Of a stretch of DNA of 64,000 nucleotides, positions 26,926 through 35,974 are shown one piece after another; position 1 is the stretch's first letter, and every line of letters starts with the position of its first letter. The notes beneath the pieces are model-generated. The model had not been told where the DNA came from. It made no database searches and saw only the letters and a list, made by a program, of their open reading frames with translations. The stretch is from Candidatus Thiothrix putei. GTDB lineage: Bacteria; Pseudomonadota; Gammaproteobacteria; Thiotrichales; Thiotrichaceae. A program made the position numbers and the translations under genes. The DNA lies in assembly GCA_029972225.1 (NCBI GenBank), contig CP124756.1, positions 912,001-976,000 on the forward strand. The letters run 5' to 3'.

Positions 26926-28104
26926 ATGAACCGTGACATTTCGCTGGATATACTCAGAGGGTTGATGCTAATCATCATGGCAGCCGACCATTTTGGCGAG
27001 CCTATTTTTCAGCACCTTTATGAGTTTGCAGGTTATGTGAGTGCAGCAGAGGGGTTTGTATTCCTTTCCGGGATGCTGGTGGCATTGGTGTATAGCCGTT
27101 ATCACAGCGCTGGTGGGCAAGTATTAGAACAGCGGGTTTGGCATCGTGCTGGAGTCATTTATCTCTACCATTTAGTGGTGCTGTTGTCAGTCTTTGTTTT
27201 TTCGGTTGCGACACAGTGGTCGGGCGCTTATTGGACGAGTTTTGCCAATGAAATGCAGGTTGAACCCGCTCGTGGTTTGTTGTCAGGTATGTTGTTGGTG
27301 TATCAGCCACCAATGTTGGATGTATTGCCATTATACGTAGTGTTGATGTTGGCAGCGCCTTTTGCGTTACGCCTGATGTTGCAATACCAAACAATTGGTG
27401 TGGCAATGGTGTTATTAGGCAGCAGTGGTTTTTGGTTGGCGGCGCAATACGGTTGGGGGCGTGATGTTTTGGCACTGTTGCCGCAAGGGCTGATGCTGCG
27501 GGGTGGAGCATTCGACTTTATGGCCTGGCAGTTGGTGTTTGTATTGGGCATGGTGCTGGGTTTTCTGCGTTTCAGTAGCAAGGGGAAATTACCAGGTTTG
27601 AATGGTTGGTTGTGGTCGGCAAGCTTTGCCATCATTGTGTTTTTGTACTTGCAACGCCATGGGTATGTGCAGCGCGAATGGTCGTCTGTCACTGTTTGGT
27701 TACAAGAATACCGCCATATTGCCCGTGATAATCTAGCGTGGCTGCGCTTGTTAAATTTCTTAGCTTTCGTCTATGTGATTGCGGGTATGATTGCGCTGCA
27801 CCGACGCTACAATGTGTTCGCGTTACTGGCCTTGCCAGGGCGCTGGTTGGCGTTTTTGGGGCAGCATTCCCTACAAGTGTTTGCTTACCATTTGGTGGTG
27901 TTGTATTGCTACATTCCCTTCCGTTGGGGCGATTGGGCGTTGACCGATAACCAAAAGTGGTTTGTATTGGCAGCCTTTCTTGCCAGTTTGAGCCTGCCTG
28001 CCTTGTGGCACAAAGCCTATTTACAGCGTAAGAAACAACAGAAAAACAGTAGGTCGGACTTTAGTCCGACAACATCCATTGTTTTGACACCCATGTCGGG
28101 CTGA
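26926..28104 (+). CDS. opgC: OpgC-like membrane acyltransferase
   Basis: Multi-spanning protein of the OpgC type, which adds succinyl or related groups to periplasmic glucans. About ten membrane helices are visible. The N-terminal RDISLDILRGLMLIIMAADH is the family signature with Asp and His in the first helix. It is divergent from opgG, so the three glucan genes form one locus. The last 19 residues (NSRSDFSPTTSIVLTPMSG) are encoded by a palindromic repeat (28049-28116), so the native C-terminus was probably a few residues shorter or different. Confidence 0.87.
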   Translation: MNRDISLDILRGLMLIIMAADHFGEPIFQHLYEFAGYVSAAEGFVFLSGMLVALVYSRYHSAGGQVLEQRVWHRAGVIYLYHLVVLLSVFVFSVATQWSGAYWTSFANEMQVEPARGLLSGMLLVYQPPMLDVLPLYVVLMLAAPFALRLMLQYQTIGVAMVLLGSSGFWLAAQYGWGRDVLALLPQGLMLRGGAFDFMAWQLVFVLGMVLGFLRFSSKGKLPGLNGWLWSASFAIIVFLYLQRHGYVQREWSSVTVWLQEYRHIARDNLAWLRLLNFLAFVYVIAGMIALHRRYNVFALLALPGRWLAFLGQHSLQVFAYHLVVLYCYIPFRWGDWALTDNQKWFVLAAFLASLSLPALWHKAYLQRKKQQKNSRSDFSPTTSIVLTPMSG

Positions 28105-28116
28105 AGCCCGACCTAC
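28049..28116. repeat. GTAGGTCGG palindromic repeat pair at the end of opgC
   Basis: GTAGGTCGGACTTTAGTCCG and GTCGGGCTGAAGCCCGACC are two hairpins in opposite orientation that together form a 68-base inverted structure. The same element occurs inside tmcA at 45166-45210. It encodes the tail of opgC and lies between the convergent opgC and ubiE, where it may also end transcription. Confidence 0.88.
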
Positions 28117-28121
28117 AGAGA

Positions 28122-28874
28122 TTAGAACTTGAAGCCTTTGTGCAACGCTACGATGCCACCGGTCATGTTGGTGTAAGTAACGCGCTCAAACCCAGCGGCC
28201 TCCATCATGGCTTTGAGAGTCGCCTGATCGGGATGCATACGGATAGATTCTGCTAAGTAGCGGTAGCTTTCAGCATCATTGGCAATCAGCTTTCCCATCA
28301 TCGGTAAAAATTTAAACGAATAGTGGTCGTAGATCGGTGATAAGCCGGGTACGACCGGCTTGGAAAATTCCAATACCAATAAGCGCCCACCCGGTTTCAA
28401 CACACGGTACATGGAGCGCAGCGCTTTATCCTTATCCGTGACATTACGCAACCCAAATGCCATGGTGATAATGTCGAAATGGTTGTCGGCAAACGGTAAG
28501 CATTCGGCATTCGCTTGCACGTAGCGTACATTGCCGCCGATTCCCATGTCTGTCAGGCGTTCACGCCCATTTTCCAACATTGAGGCATTGATGTCGGAAA
28601 GAATTACTTCGCCATCTTCCCCCACAATCCGCGCAAACTTAGAAGCCAAGTCACCGGTACCGCCTGCCAAATCCAGCACGCGATTGCCGCGTTTTGCCCC
28701 GGCAGCATCAATGGTGAGGCGTTTCCACAAGCGATGCACGCCAAATGACATTACGTCGTTCATTACATCGTATTTGTCGGCTACTGAATGAAATACGCCA
28801 GCAACCCGATTAGCTTTCTCGGTAACGGGTACTTGTTGAAAACCGAAATGGGTGGTTTGTTCCTGTTCTGCCAT
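28122..28874 (-). CDS. ubiE: ubiquinone/menaquinone C-methyltransferase
   Basis: SAM-dependent C-methylation of the quinone ring. Motifs: [20 protein letters not shown], the SAM loop [25 protein letters not shown], and [12 protein letters not shown]. Length is about 250 residues from the ATG at 28874 ([11 protein letters not shown]), with GGAAG upstream. It converges on opgC and is not adjacent to ubiJ or ubiB. Confidence 0.95.
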   Translation of the reverse strand: MAEQEQTTHFGFQQVPVTEKANRVAGVFHSVADKYDVMNDVMSFGVHRLWKRLTIDAAGAKRGNRVLDLAGGTGDLASKFARIVGEDGEVILSDINASMLENGRERLTDMGIGGNVRYVQANAECLPFADNHFDIITMAFGLRNVTDKDKALRSMYRVLKPGGRLLVLEFSKPVVPGLSPIYDHYSFKFLPMMGKLIANDAESYRYLAESIRMHPDQATLKAMMEAAGFERVTYTNMTGGIVALHKGFKF

Positions 28875-28948
28875 GCGACATGCTTCCGTGTGATTCAAGT
28901 TTCCATGCATTGTAACAGGCAAACACTATTTCTACATGGAGTCTTAGT

Positions 28949-29362
28949 ATGAAAAAGTTGATTGCTGGTTTAGGGCTAACCGTCTTAGCGGTTCCCTCGG
29001 CGCAAGCGTGGTCAGGTGGTATTGACGATATGCGTACTGCACGTGCGAATAAAAGTGAGCCGGTGGTGCGGGTGGTCAAGTATTATCAAGAAGCAACGTT
29101 GTCTTGCGAGCAATGCCGTATTAGGTCGGGGCATGTACAGCGTACACCCCAGGCAACCGGGTGGCAGCGTTCTGCGAAAGTAATGCCCCATATGCGGCGG
29201 CATCCGCAACGCCAGCACCCTGCCACAGCGGCAAGAGTACCTGTGCGCCCCGTGCAAATGTATGCCTATTACGTGCCACAACGTCATCAGGCTGCCAAAC
29301 ATCCCCCGCGCATTCATCGTATTGTGGGGCAAGCACCGCCGATGTGCCGTTATATCCGCTGA
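28949..29362 (+). CDS. small basic exported protein of unknown function
   Basis: A 137-residue protein with a clear signal peptide (MKKLIAGLGLTVLAVPSAQA). The mature part is rich in His, Arg, Gln and Pro, with a SCEQC pair near residue 55 and one cysteine near the end. GGAG precedes the ATG. I do not recognise the family. It converges on pilD, 4 bases from its stop. Confidence 0.62.
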   Translation: MKKLIAGLGLTVLAVPSAQAWSGGIDDMRTARANKSEPVVRVVKYYQEATLSCEQCRIRSGHVQRTPQATGWQRSAKVMPHMRRHPQRQHPATAARVPVRPVQMYAYYVPQRHQAAKHPPRIHRIVGQAPPMCRYIR

Positions 29363-29366
29363 TGGT

Positions 29367-30242
29367 TTAAAGGGGCATGAAGATCTTGCTCATCCCGTCG
29401 AGAATTTCTGCTCGCCACACTACCGCAACAAAGCCTGCCATTGCCAGCCAGGGCCCAAATGGCATGGGCAGGCTTTCGCGGTTGCGTTTGGCAATCATCC
29501 ACAAAACACCGAAGAGCGCACCAAATGCCGACGAGGCAAAAATGACGAACGGCAAGATTTGCCACCCGCCCCAAGCACCCAGGGCGGCTAACAATTTAAA
29601 ATCACCATGCCCCATGCCTTCTTTGCCGGTCAGCAAGCGGAATAAGTGGAAAACCGACCACAGTGCCAAATAGCCAAACGCTGCGCCCAGTACTGCATCC
29701 GGCAAGCTAACAAAGGTTCCGTTAATATTGAGCAATAAGCCTGCCCACAGTAGCGGGTAAGTCAGAATGTCGGGTAATAGCATGGTTTTCGCATCAATCA
29801 TGAAAAGCGTGACTAACACCCAGGTAAAGCCCAGCAGCGCCATTAATTCCATCCCGTAACCGACCCGCCATGCCACTAGCATCGAGAATACCGCAGTTGC
29901 CAGTTCGACTAAGGGGTATTGCATGGAGATAGGTGTTTTGCAGCCCGCACACTTGCCTTTGAGGAACAGGTAACTCAGGATTGGAATGTTCTCTATCGCA
30001 GTAATTTTATGCCCACAGGTGGGGCATTGTGAGCGTGGTACGACCAGATTGAAGTCGCCGGTATCCAACTTGTCATAGGGTTTATCCAGCCATTCGTTGC
30101 AGTCGCGTTTCCATTCACGTTCCAACATGATGGGCAGGCGATAAATGACCACATTCAAAAAGCTGCCCACCAGCAGTGAAAACAGGCCAACGACACTGAT
30201 TAACCAAATTTGGCTAGTGCTTAATAAAAAAATTAGTTCCAT
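29367..30242 (-). CDS. pilD: type IV prepilin peptidase/N-methyltransferase
   Basis: Inner-membrane aspartic protease that cleaves prepilins before the conserved Phe and methylates it. The cytoplasmic loop has the zinc cysteines CPTCG and CAGC. The catalytic aspartates lie in FMIDAKTMLLPD and GMGHGDFKLLAALG. About eight membrane helices, 291 residues. It forms the cluster pilB-pilC-pilD with 14 bases to pilC. Substrates in this window are the two pilins at 37.7-38.8 kb. Confidence 0.96.
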   Translation of the reverse strand: MELIFLLSTSQIWLISVVGLFSLLVGSFLNVVIYRLPIMLEREWKRDCNEWLDKPYDKLDTGDFNLVVPRSQCPTCGHKITAIENIPILSYLFLKGKCAGCKTPISMQYPLVELATAVFSMLVAWRVGYGMELMALLGFTWVLVTLFMIDAKTMLLPDILTYPLLWAGLLLNINGTFVSLPDAVLGAAFGYLALWSVFHLFRLLTGKEGMGHGDFKLLAALGAWGGWQILPFVIFASSAFGALFGVLWMIAKRNRESLPMPFGPWLAMAGFVAVVWRAEILDGMSKIFMPL

Positions 30243-30256
30243 GATGTTGTGTGTTC

Positions 30257-31507
30257 CTAAACAACAGCCCCAAGTTTAAAGATAGGGAGATACATGGCAA
30301 TGACCAGACTGCCTACAATTCCCCCTAACACTGCCATGATTAATGGCTCAATTTGTTTGGCAAGGGTATCAACCAAGGCATCTACCTGCGCCTCGTAATA
30401 ATCGGCGACTTTCGCCAACATTTCTTCTAAACGCCCAGATTCTTCGCCGATACGGGTCATTTGTACCATCATGTTAGGAAATAATTGGGTGGTTTGCATC
30501 GCGGTATTCAGTTGCACGCCACGGGCAGTATCATCTTGAATCCGGCGGGAAGCTTCTTCGTAAAGCGCATTACCGGTTGCACCCGATACAGAGTCCATTG
30601 CTTCCACTAACGGTACGCCTGCTGCGAACATGGTGGCAAGGGTGCGGGCAAAGCGAGCTACCGCCGACAAATTCAGAATATTACCCATGATTGGTATTTT
30701 TAACGAGACTTTATCCATAAAACGGTCGAAGGCTTTGGAGCGCTGCCTTGCTTGCGTATAGCTAAAACCGACGGCAATAAAAATCAGGATCGGCATCCAC
30801 CAGTTAGCGACTAACCAGTCTGAAAAAGAGATAACTAATAAGGTAAAGGCTGGTAAATCAGCGCCAAAGCTACTGAATACTTCTTTAAATTGCGGGATAA
30901 CCCAGATCAGCAAAATCGCCGATACCACTACAGCGGCAACCACGACAATGATGGGGTACATCATGGCACTTTTGACTTTTGCTTTGAGTGCTTCGCTTTT
31001 TTCTTTGTACGTGGCAACTTTTTCCAGCATGGTTTCCAGCGTACCGGCTTGTTCGCCTGCCTTGACTAAGTTGACGAATAATTTATCGAAATATTTGGGG
31101 TGACGTGATAAGGCCGTACCTAGACTTGCACCACCTTCAATATCGGCTCTTAATTTGTGGACGAGTTCACGTACCGAGGCATTGTCACCGCCAGAGGCCA
31201 TCAGTTCGAGCGATTGCACCATTGGTACGCCGGAACGCATCATGGTGGTTAATTGGCGGGCAAATTGGGCAATGTCACCGGGTTTAATCGCGGGTTTGAA
31301 CAGTGGTTTGGGCTTACGGTAAATACGCCCCGGATTAATGCCTTTACGGCGCAATTCAGCGCGTAGCCAGTTGGGGTTAACGGCCTGGGTTTCGCCGCGT
31401 ATTTTTACACCGTTACGGTTAATGCCTTCCCATTTGTAAATGGCTTGTGGCGCACTGGCAGCGGGTTTTTTGCCAACAGTCGGCTTATTTAACGTTTTAC
31501 TGTGCAT
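30257..31507 (-). CDS. pilC: type IV pilus inner-membrane platform protein
   Basis: Platform on which the PilB motor acts. It contains two T2SSF domains (about residues 75-195 and 275-400) with three membrane helices (PIIVVVAAVVVSAILLIWV, ANWWMPILIFIAVG, and near the C-terminus). The repeated pattern FARQLTTMMRSGVPMVQSLE / FARTLATMFAAGVPLVEAMD marks the duplication. A short basic N-terminus precedes it. Length of 416 residues is standard. Confidence 0.96.
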   Translation of the reverse strand: MHSKTLNKPTVGKKPAASAPQAIYKWEGINRNGVKIRGETQAVNPNWLRAELRRKGINPGRIYRKPKPLFKPAIKPGDIAQFARQLTTMMRSGVPMVQSLELMASGGDNASVRELVHKLRADIEGGASLGTALSRHPKYFDKLFVNLVKAGEQAGTLETMLEKVATYKEKSEALKAKVKSAMMYPIIVVVAAVVVSAILLIWVIPQFKEVFSSFGADLPAFTLLVISFSDWLVANWWMPILIFIAVGFSYTQARQRSKAFDRFMDKVSLKIPIMGNILNLSAVARFARTLATMFAAGVPLVEAMDSVSGATGNALYEEASRRIQDDTARGVQLNTAMQTTQLFPNMMVQMTRIGEESGRLEEMLAKVADYYEAQVDALVDTLAKQIEPLIMAVLGGIVGSLVIAMYLPIFKLGAVV

Positions 31508-31603
31508 GTCTGTGGCTCTGTGTCATTTTTTATTATCAGTTACCAGTCTAACACGGAGAGTAGCTGGGCGGTGTGCTTGTTGGATAATCGGTGGTTATTG
31601 GTT

Positions 31604-33325
31604 TTAGTCGGAGGTAACACGTTCCAGCTCGGCAAGTGAAGTGATCCCTTGGCGAACTTTGTCTAGGGCGGAACGTCGTAAATCGGCTATGCCTTCTTTG
31701 AGTGATTGTGCGGCAATTTCTAGCGAGTTGCTGCCGTTCATGATCATGCGCCCCATTTCTGCGGAAATCGGCATGACTTGATAAATCCCCACCCGACCTT
31801 TGTAGCCGCGTGAACATTCTGAACAGCCAACAGGTTCATACAGCGTGAGTGACGCTAATTCTTTAGGTTGGAAACCCATTTGCAGCAATATGTCGTTGGG
31901 TACATGCGAGGGTTGTTTGCACTTCTCGCATAAGCGTCGTGCCAGACGTTGGGCGATAATCAGATGAATGGATGAGGCAATATTAAACGGTGGTACACCC
32001 ATATTCATTAGGCGGGTTAGGGTTTCCGGGGCGCTGTTGGTATGTAGAGTAGATAACACCAAGTGGCCTGTTTGTGCAGCTTTTATGGCAATTTCAGCCG
32101 TTTCTAGGTCACGAATTTCCCCAACCATGATGACGTCTGGATCTTGGCGTAGAAACGAGCGTAAAGCTTCGGCAAAGGTTAGCCCCACTTTGGCGTTGAC
32201 GTTGACTTGGTTTACGCCGGGCATATTGATTTCGGCTGGGTCTTCAGCCGTTGAAATATTTTTTTCCGGGGTATTCAGAATGCCTAAACCGGTGTAGAGC
32301 GTGACGGTTTTACCGCTACCCGTTGGGCCGGTTACTAAAATCATGCCGTCGGGTTTTTCCAGCGCTTTCATGAAATCACGTTGTTGTTTGGGGTCAAAAC
32401 CCAGTTTTTCGACCCCTAATGTAGCGTTGGATGAGTCGAGTATCCGCATAACAACCTTTTCACCAAACAAGGTGGGAAGGGTGTTAACCCGGAAGTCAAT
32501 TTTTTGCTGGTCGCTGACGGTAAAGCGGATACGCCCGTCTTGTGGAACCCGGCGTTCGGAGATATTCATGCGTGCCAATACTTTGATACGTGAAATCAGT
32601 TGCTGGGCGGAATCGTTCGGCGGGTTGGCGACCACTTGCAAAATACCGTCGATTCGGTAGCGGATACGCATGGTTTTTTCAAATGTTTCGATGTGAATAT
32701 CCGATGCTTTGGATTTGATGCCGTGTGCCAGCAGCTTATCCACGAACTCAATGACAGCCGGGTCTTCGTCTTCTTTGGTTTTAAGATCGCGGACATCCAG
32801 TAAAATTTCTTTAGCCGCAGCGGGAGCCGCCGCAGTGGGGGCTGCTTTGCCGGAGTGTGTCGGTGCGGCACGCCCCATCATGCCATCATCTACTTGTAAG
32901 TAGCGTTGCAGCTTGTCGAATTCGACGAATACCGGTTCGGGGATGAGGCCGGTCGCAAATTTGACGTCATCCAGATTGGTCAGGTAGGTGGGGTCAGCCA
33001 AACCCACCATGATACTTTTGCCACGCTGATAGAGTGGGATCAGATTGAGTTTACGCATCTGCTCTTGATTGAGCAGGGTAGCAACCAGCGGTGGAATGTT
33101 GATTTGATCGATGTCGACCATGCTTAGCCCGTATTCAAGGCTGGCGGCATAGGCCACGTCTTTGGTCGATACAATGCGCGAACGGATTAGCCACTCAACC
33201 AGTGAAACCTTTTCGGCACGTGCTTTCTGCACGGCTTGCGTAGCTGACTCCTTGTCGAGCAAATTTTGCACAACTAATTGTCTGGCTAGCCCCGGTAAGG
33301 GGATGGAGGATGTCAGCGGTATCAT
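31604..33325 (-). CDS. pilB: type IV pilus assembly ATPase
   Basis: Cytoplasmic hexameric motor for pilus extension. An N-terminal MshE-type domain (residues 1-150), possibly cyclic-di-GMP binding, is followed by an Ala/Pro linker (155-172) and the secretion ATPase core. Walker A is GPTGSGKT (333-340), the Asp box is around DPAEINMPGVNQVNV, Walker B is VIMVGEIRD (398-406), and the His box is LSTLHTNSAPETLTR. The four zinc cysteines lie in CEKC and CSEC. Length 573. It is the first gene of pilB-pilC-pilD. In many gammaproteobacteria pilA lies next to pilB; here accessory genes separate them by about 5 kb. Confidence 0.96.
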   Translation of the reverse strand: MIPLTSSIPLPGLARQLVVQNLLDKESATQAVQKARAEKVSLVEWLIRSRIVSTKDVAYAASLEYGLSMVDIDQINIPPLVATLLNQEQMRKLNLIPLYQRGKSIMVGLADPTYLTNLDDVKFATGLIPEPVFVEFDKLQRYLQVDDGMMGRAAPTHSGKAAPTAAAPAAAKEILLDVRDLKTKEDEDPAVIEFVDKLLAHGIKSKASDIHIETFEKTMRIRYRIDGILQVVANPPNDSAQQLISRIKVLARMNISERRVPQDGRIRFTVSDQQKIDFRVNTLPTLFGEKVVMRILDSSNATLGVEKLGFDPKQQRDFMKALEKPDGMILVTGPTGSGKTVTLYTGLGILNTPEKNISTAEDPAEINMPGVNQVNVNAKVGLTFAEALRSFLRQDPDVIMVGEIRDLETAEIAIKAAQTGHLVLSTLHTNSAPETLTRLMNMGVPPFNIASSIHLIIAQRLARRLCEKCKQPSHVPNDILLQMGFQPKELASLTLYEPVGCSECSRGYKGRVGIYQVMPISAEMGRMIMNGSNSLEIAAQSLKEGIADLRRSALDKVRQGITSLAELERVTSD

Positions 33326-33372
33326 TTAAGTGGCTTTGTTGTGTTATTTATTGTGTCGTTAGCAAATCGGTA

Positions 33373-33394
33373 TTCGACATGATACCGTGTCGAA
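33373..33394. promoter_or_regulatory. inverted repeat upstream of pilB
   Basis: TTCGACA (33373-33379) and TGTCGAA (33388-33394) form a perfect 7-bp inverted repeat with an 8-base spacer, about 50 bases upstream of the pilB start. It could be an operator for pilB or a hairpin after the convergent-side gene; nothing decides between these. Confidence 0.4.
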
Positions 33395-33428
33395 AGCGTC
33401 TATAAAATGAATTTATTTTAAACTGGAT

Positions 33429-34967
33429 TTAAGCGGTTTCAGTGATCCAGTCATCTACGGTTTTGATTTTACTGCTGAAGTTGATGCCTAACAGCACCTT
33501 GGGGCGTGGGTCTGTCTGGTACGCGCCTGCATAGTCCTTGTCTTTGATCTGCTTGAGTGCGGCTTTGGCGCTTTTATTGAGCTTGAATTCGATAATGTAG
33601 ATGTGCGTGGGAGTTTTGACCACGCAATCAATGCGCCCGGTGTTGTCGTTGACTTCGGCCTCGGTGTATTGCCCAAGGTAGAAAAACACCAGATAAATCA
33701 GGCTGTGGTAATAGGCTTCGGCTTCTTTGATGAAAATTTGCGAGGGGATTTTTTTGAAGATGCTTTTAATGATGTCAATGACCGTGGGTAGGTCATTGTT
33801 CAGGAAGCTTTTGTGCAGTTTTACTACCAGCGGCGTGGTGTTAGCGGGTTCTTCGTGCGCCCATTCTGCGAGTAGGTACATGGACATGGAAGCTTGTACT
33901 TCGCGATTGGGGTAGTCGAGGTGGTAGAGACCGTATTCGTCGCGGCTTTTTAGGGTCAGATACCCGGTCTGAAACAGCACGGGGGCGAGTTGCAGGCGTT
34001 CAATGTCGTAGTTGCCGAGTGCGAGTTCATCGACTTCCATTTCATTGACTTGGTATACCCCGTCGCGGCGCATCAGTTTGGGTAGGAAAGTGGGTGTGCC
34101 GGATTCAAACCAGAAGTTGCGAAACGCATTGGCGCTGAAAAAACTGAGGATGGAGTAGGGGTTATAGACGAAGTTTTCGGTATCCCATGAGTAGCCGTTG
34201 TACCAGCGGCGTAAGGTTGCCAGCAGTTCTTCACGGCTGAGTTTTAGGCGTTGTTCGGCAGCGGGGAAATAGGGGGCGAAATAATGTTCCAGTTCGGTTT
34301 GGGTGTAGCCGACTAGGGTGGCGGCTTTGTGGTCTAATGTTAGGTCGTAGAGGTTGTTCAGGTCGGAAAATATCGACACTTTGTTGAATTTAGAAACACC
34401 CGTGATCAGCAGGAATTCCAGATAGGGGTCGCTGTCTTTGATCACCGAGTAAAAGCTTTTCATCACCTGTTGGTTAGCTTTGACTTGTGGAATGTCATCG
34501 AGGTAGTCAATCAAGGGCTTATCGTATTCGTCGATCAATAATACGGCTGTACCGTATTGCTTCGCTATACTTTCAAGCAGCTCAGCAAACAGGCTTTTGG
34601 CAGTGGTGTTGTGCAGGGTCAGTTGGTAGTGATTGGCAACAGCGTGTAGACCTTGTTGCAGTGCCACTTCTAATCCAACCCCTTGATAGTCTAGCTTACT
34701 GAGTTGCAAGTGGATGACTGGATGTGTTTTTCCCCAATCCCATTGGTTTTCAATCCACAAACCTTTGAACAGGTCGCGTTTTCCGCTGAAAATGGCATTG
34801 AGGGTGGAAAGTGTCAGTGATTTTCCGAAGCGGCGCGGGCGAGAGAGGAAGTAGTATTTGCCGCTGGCAATCAGGCGGTGGATGGCTTCGGTTTTGTCGA
34901 TGTACAAGTAGTCCTTGCCGATGATTTCTTCAAAGGTTTGGATGCCGACGGGGAGTTTTTGCAACAT
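33429..34967 (-). CDS. AAA-ATPase-like/PD-(D/E)XK nuclease protein (DUF1703 type)
   Basis: A 512-residue protein with an N-terminal AAA-ATPase-like domain and a C-terminal PD-(D/E)XK nuclease-like domain. The family signature YIDKTEAIHRLIASGKYYFLS is followed by RPRRFGKSLTLSTL (P-loop variant), a Walker-B-like AVLLIDEYDKPL, and C-terminal GRIDCVVKTPTHIYIIEFKL with the nuclease Asp and E-x-K. Such proteins are common mobile accessory genes of unknown role. It is intact, divergent from the Schlafen-type gene, and sits between pilB and the pilins. Confidence 0.85.
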   Translation of the reverse strand: MLQKLPVGIQTFEEIIGKDYLYIDKTEAIHRLIASGKYYFLSRPRRFGKSLTLSTLNAIFSGKRDLFKGLWIENQWDWGKTHPVIHLQLSKLDYQGVGLEVALQQGLHAVANHYQLTLHNTTAKSLFAELLESIAKQYGTAVLLIDEYDKPLIDYLDDIPQVKANQQVMKSFYSVIKDSDPYLEFLLITGVSKFNKVSIFSDLNNLYDLTLDHKAATLVGYTQTELEHYFAPYFPAAEQRLKLSREELLATLRRWYNGYSWDTENFVYNPYSILSFFSANAFRNFWFESGTPTFLPKLMRRDGVYQVNEMEVDELALGNYDIERLQLAPVLFQTGYLTLKSRDEYGLYHLDYPNREVQASMSMYLLAEWAHEEPANTTPLVVKLHKSFLNNDLPTVIDIIKSIFKKIPSQIFIKEAEAYYHSLIYLVFFYLGQYTEAEVNDNTGRIDCVVKTPTHIYIIEFKLNKSAKAALKQIKDKDYAGAYQTDPRPKVLLGINFSSKIKTVDDWITETA

Positions 34968-35055
34968 GGTGAATCCGCTCTACAGGGTGCATGGGGACAG
35001 GATAGCACAGTTGGGCTAGACTGGACGGTATCGACGGGAATGGAGCAGGAAGACG

Positions 35056-35931
35056 ATGCGGCAAGATGAGTTATTGGAACTATTAGCTAACGGCGAAAAT
35101 TCCGGTGTGGAATTCAAGCGTGATGATATTCGCCTCGAAGTAATGCCCGTACCGGGAACGTCCATTGATGCCTTGGATCAGGCGAAATTGCAAAACTACA
35201 TCCAAACCGTGATCAATGATCCCGACGTGCCGCAAACACCCGCAGATTGGCAGGAACGTTTGTTGGGTTTGGGGTTTTTGGTCAAAGTACCCACGGGGGA
35301 GGTGATGTGTACCATTGCGGGCTTGGTGTTGTTTGGTATTAAGCCGCGTCGTTATTTGCGGCAGGCGGGTATTCGGGTGATGGTGTTTGATGGGGAGGAA
35401 AAAACCTATCAGGCGCGGCTGGATGAAACCTTGGATATTGCTTTGCTGGGGCGTATTCACTATGAAAAATCAGGTGGTCGTACCATTCTTGAAGATGGCT
35501 TGGTTGAAAAGCTATTGTCGGTGTTGCGTCCTTTTATTTTTTACGAAAGTGATGTGTTGGATGCGAATAGCTTGCGGCGTGATCGGGGGTGGATGTATCC
35601 GTTGAATGCGTTGCGGGAATTGGTGATTAATGCGTGTGCGCACCGTGATTGGACGCGCTTTGTGGATATTGAGGTGGGGGTGTACGCAAATCGCTTGGAA
35701 ATCATTAGCCCTGGTGCATTACAGAATTTCATGACAGTTGAGAAAATGAAAGCGGGGCAGCGTTCGCCGCGTAATCCGATTATTGTAGAAATATTGCGGG
35801 ACTATGGGTATGTGGATGCGCGGGGCATGGGCATCCGTACCAAGGTGATTCCGCAGATGCGGGAGTTTAATGGTACGGAGCCGACGTTTGATGCGACGGA
35901 GGATTATTTGAAAACGACGTTGTGGCGTTGA
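35056..35931 (+). CDS. Schlafen AlbA_2-type regulator with large internal deletion
   Basis: Belongs to the ATP-binding/Schlafen-AlbA_2 family. The first 26 residues (ELLANGENSGVEFKRDDI) are the start of the AlbA_2 domain, but the text then jumps to RLEVMPVPGTSIDALDQ, which in relatives follows the domain about 130 residues later. Most of the AlbA_2 nucleic-acid-binding domain is therefore missing through an in-frame deletion at about 35131-35145. The C-terminal part has the ATPase-like LRELVINACAHRDW and RLEIISPGAL, and is intact. Length 291; full-length relatives run over 400. Function is probably lost or altered. Confidence 0.72.
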   Translation: MRQDELLELLANGENSGVEFKRDDIRLEVMPVPGTSIDALDQAKLQNYIQTVINDPDVPQTPADWQERLLGLGFLVKVPTGEVMCTIAGLVLFGIKPRRYLRQAGIRVMVFDGEEKTYQARLDETLDIALLGRIHYEKSGGRTILEDGLVEKLLSVLRPFIFYESDVLDANSLRRDRGWMYPLNALRELVINACAHRDWTRFVDIEVGVYANRLEIISPGALQNFMTVEKMKAGQRSPRNPIIVEILRDYGYVDARGMGIRTKVIPQMREFNGTEPTFDATEDYLKTTLWR

Positions 35932-35974
35932 ATGCTTCGTGAAGTTTGAGTCTGCTGTCGAAGTCGCCGCTAAT

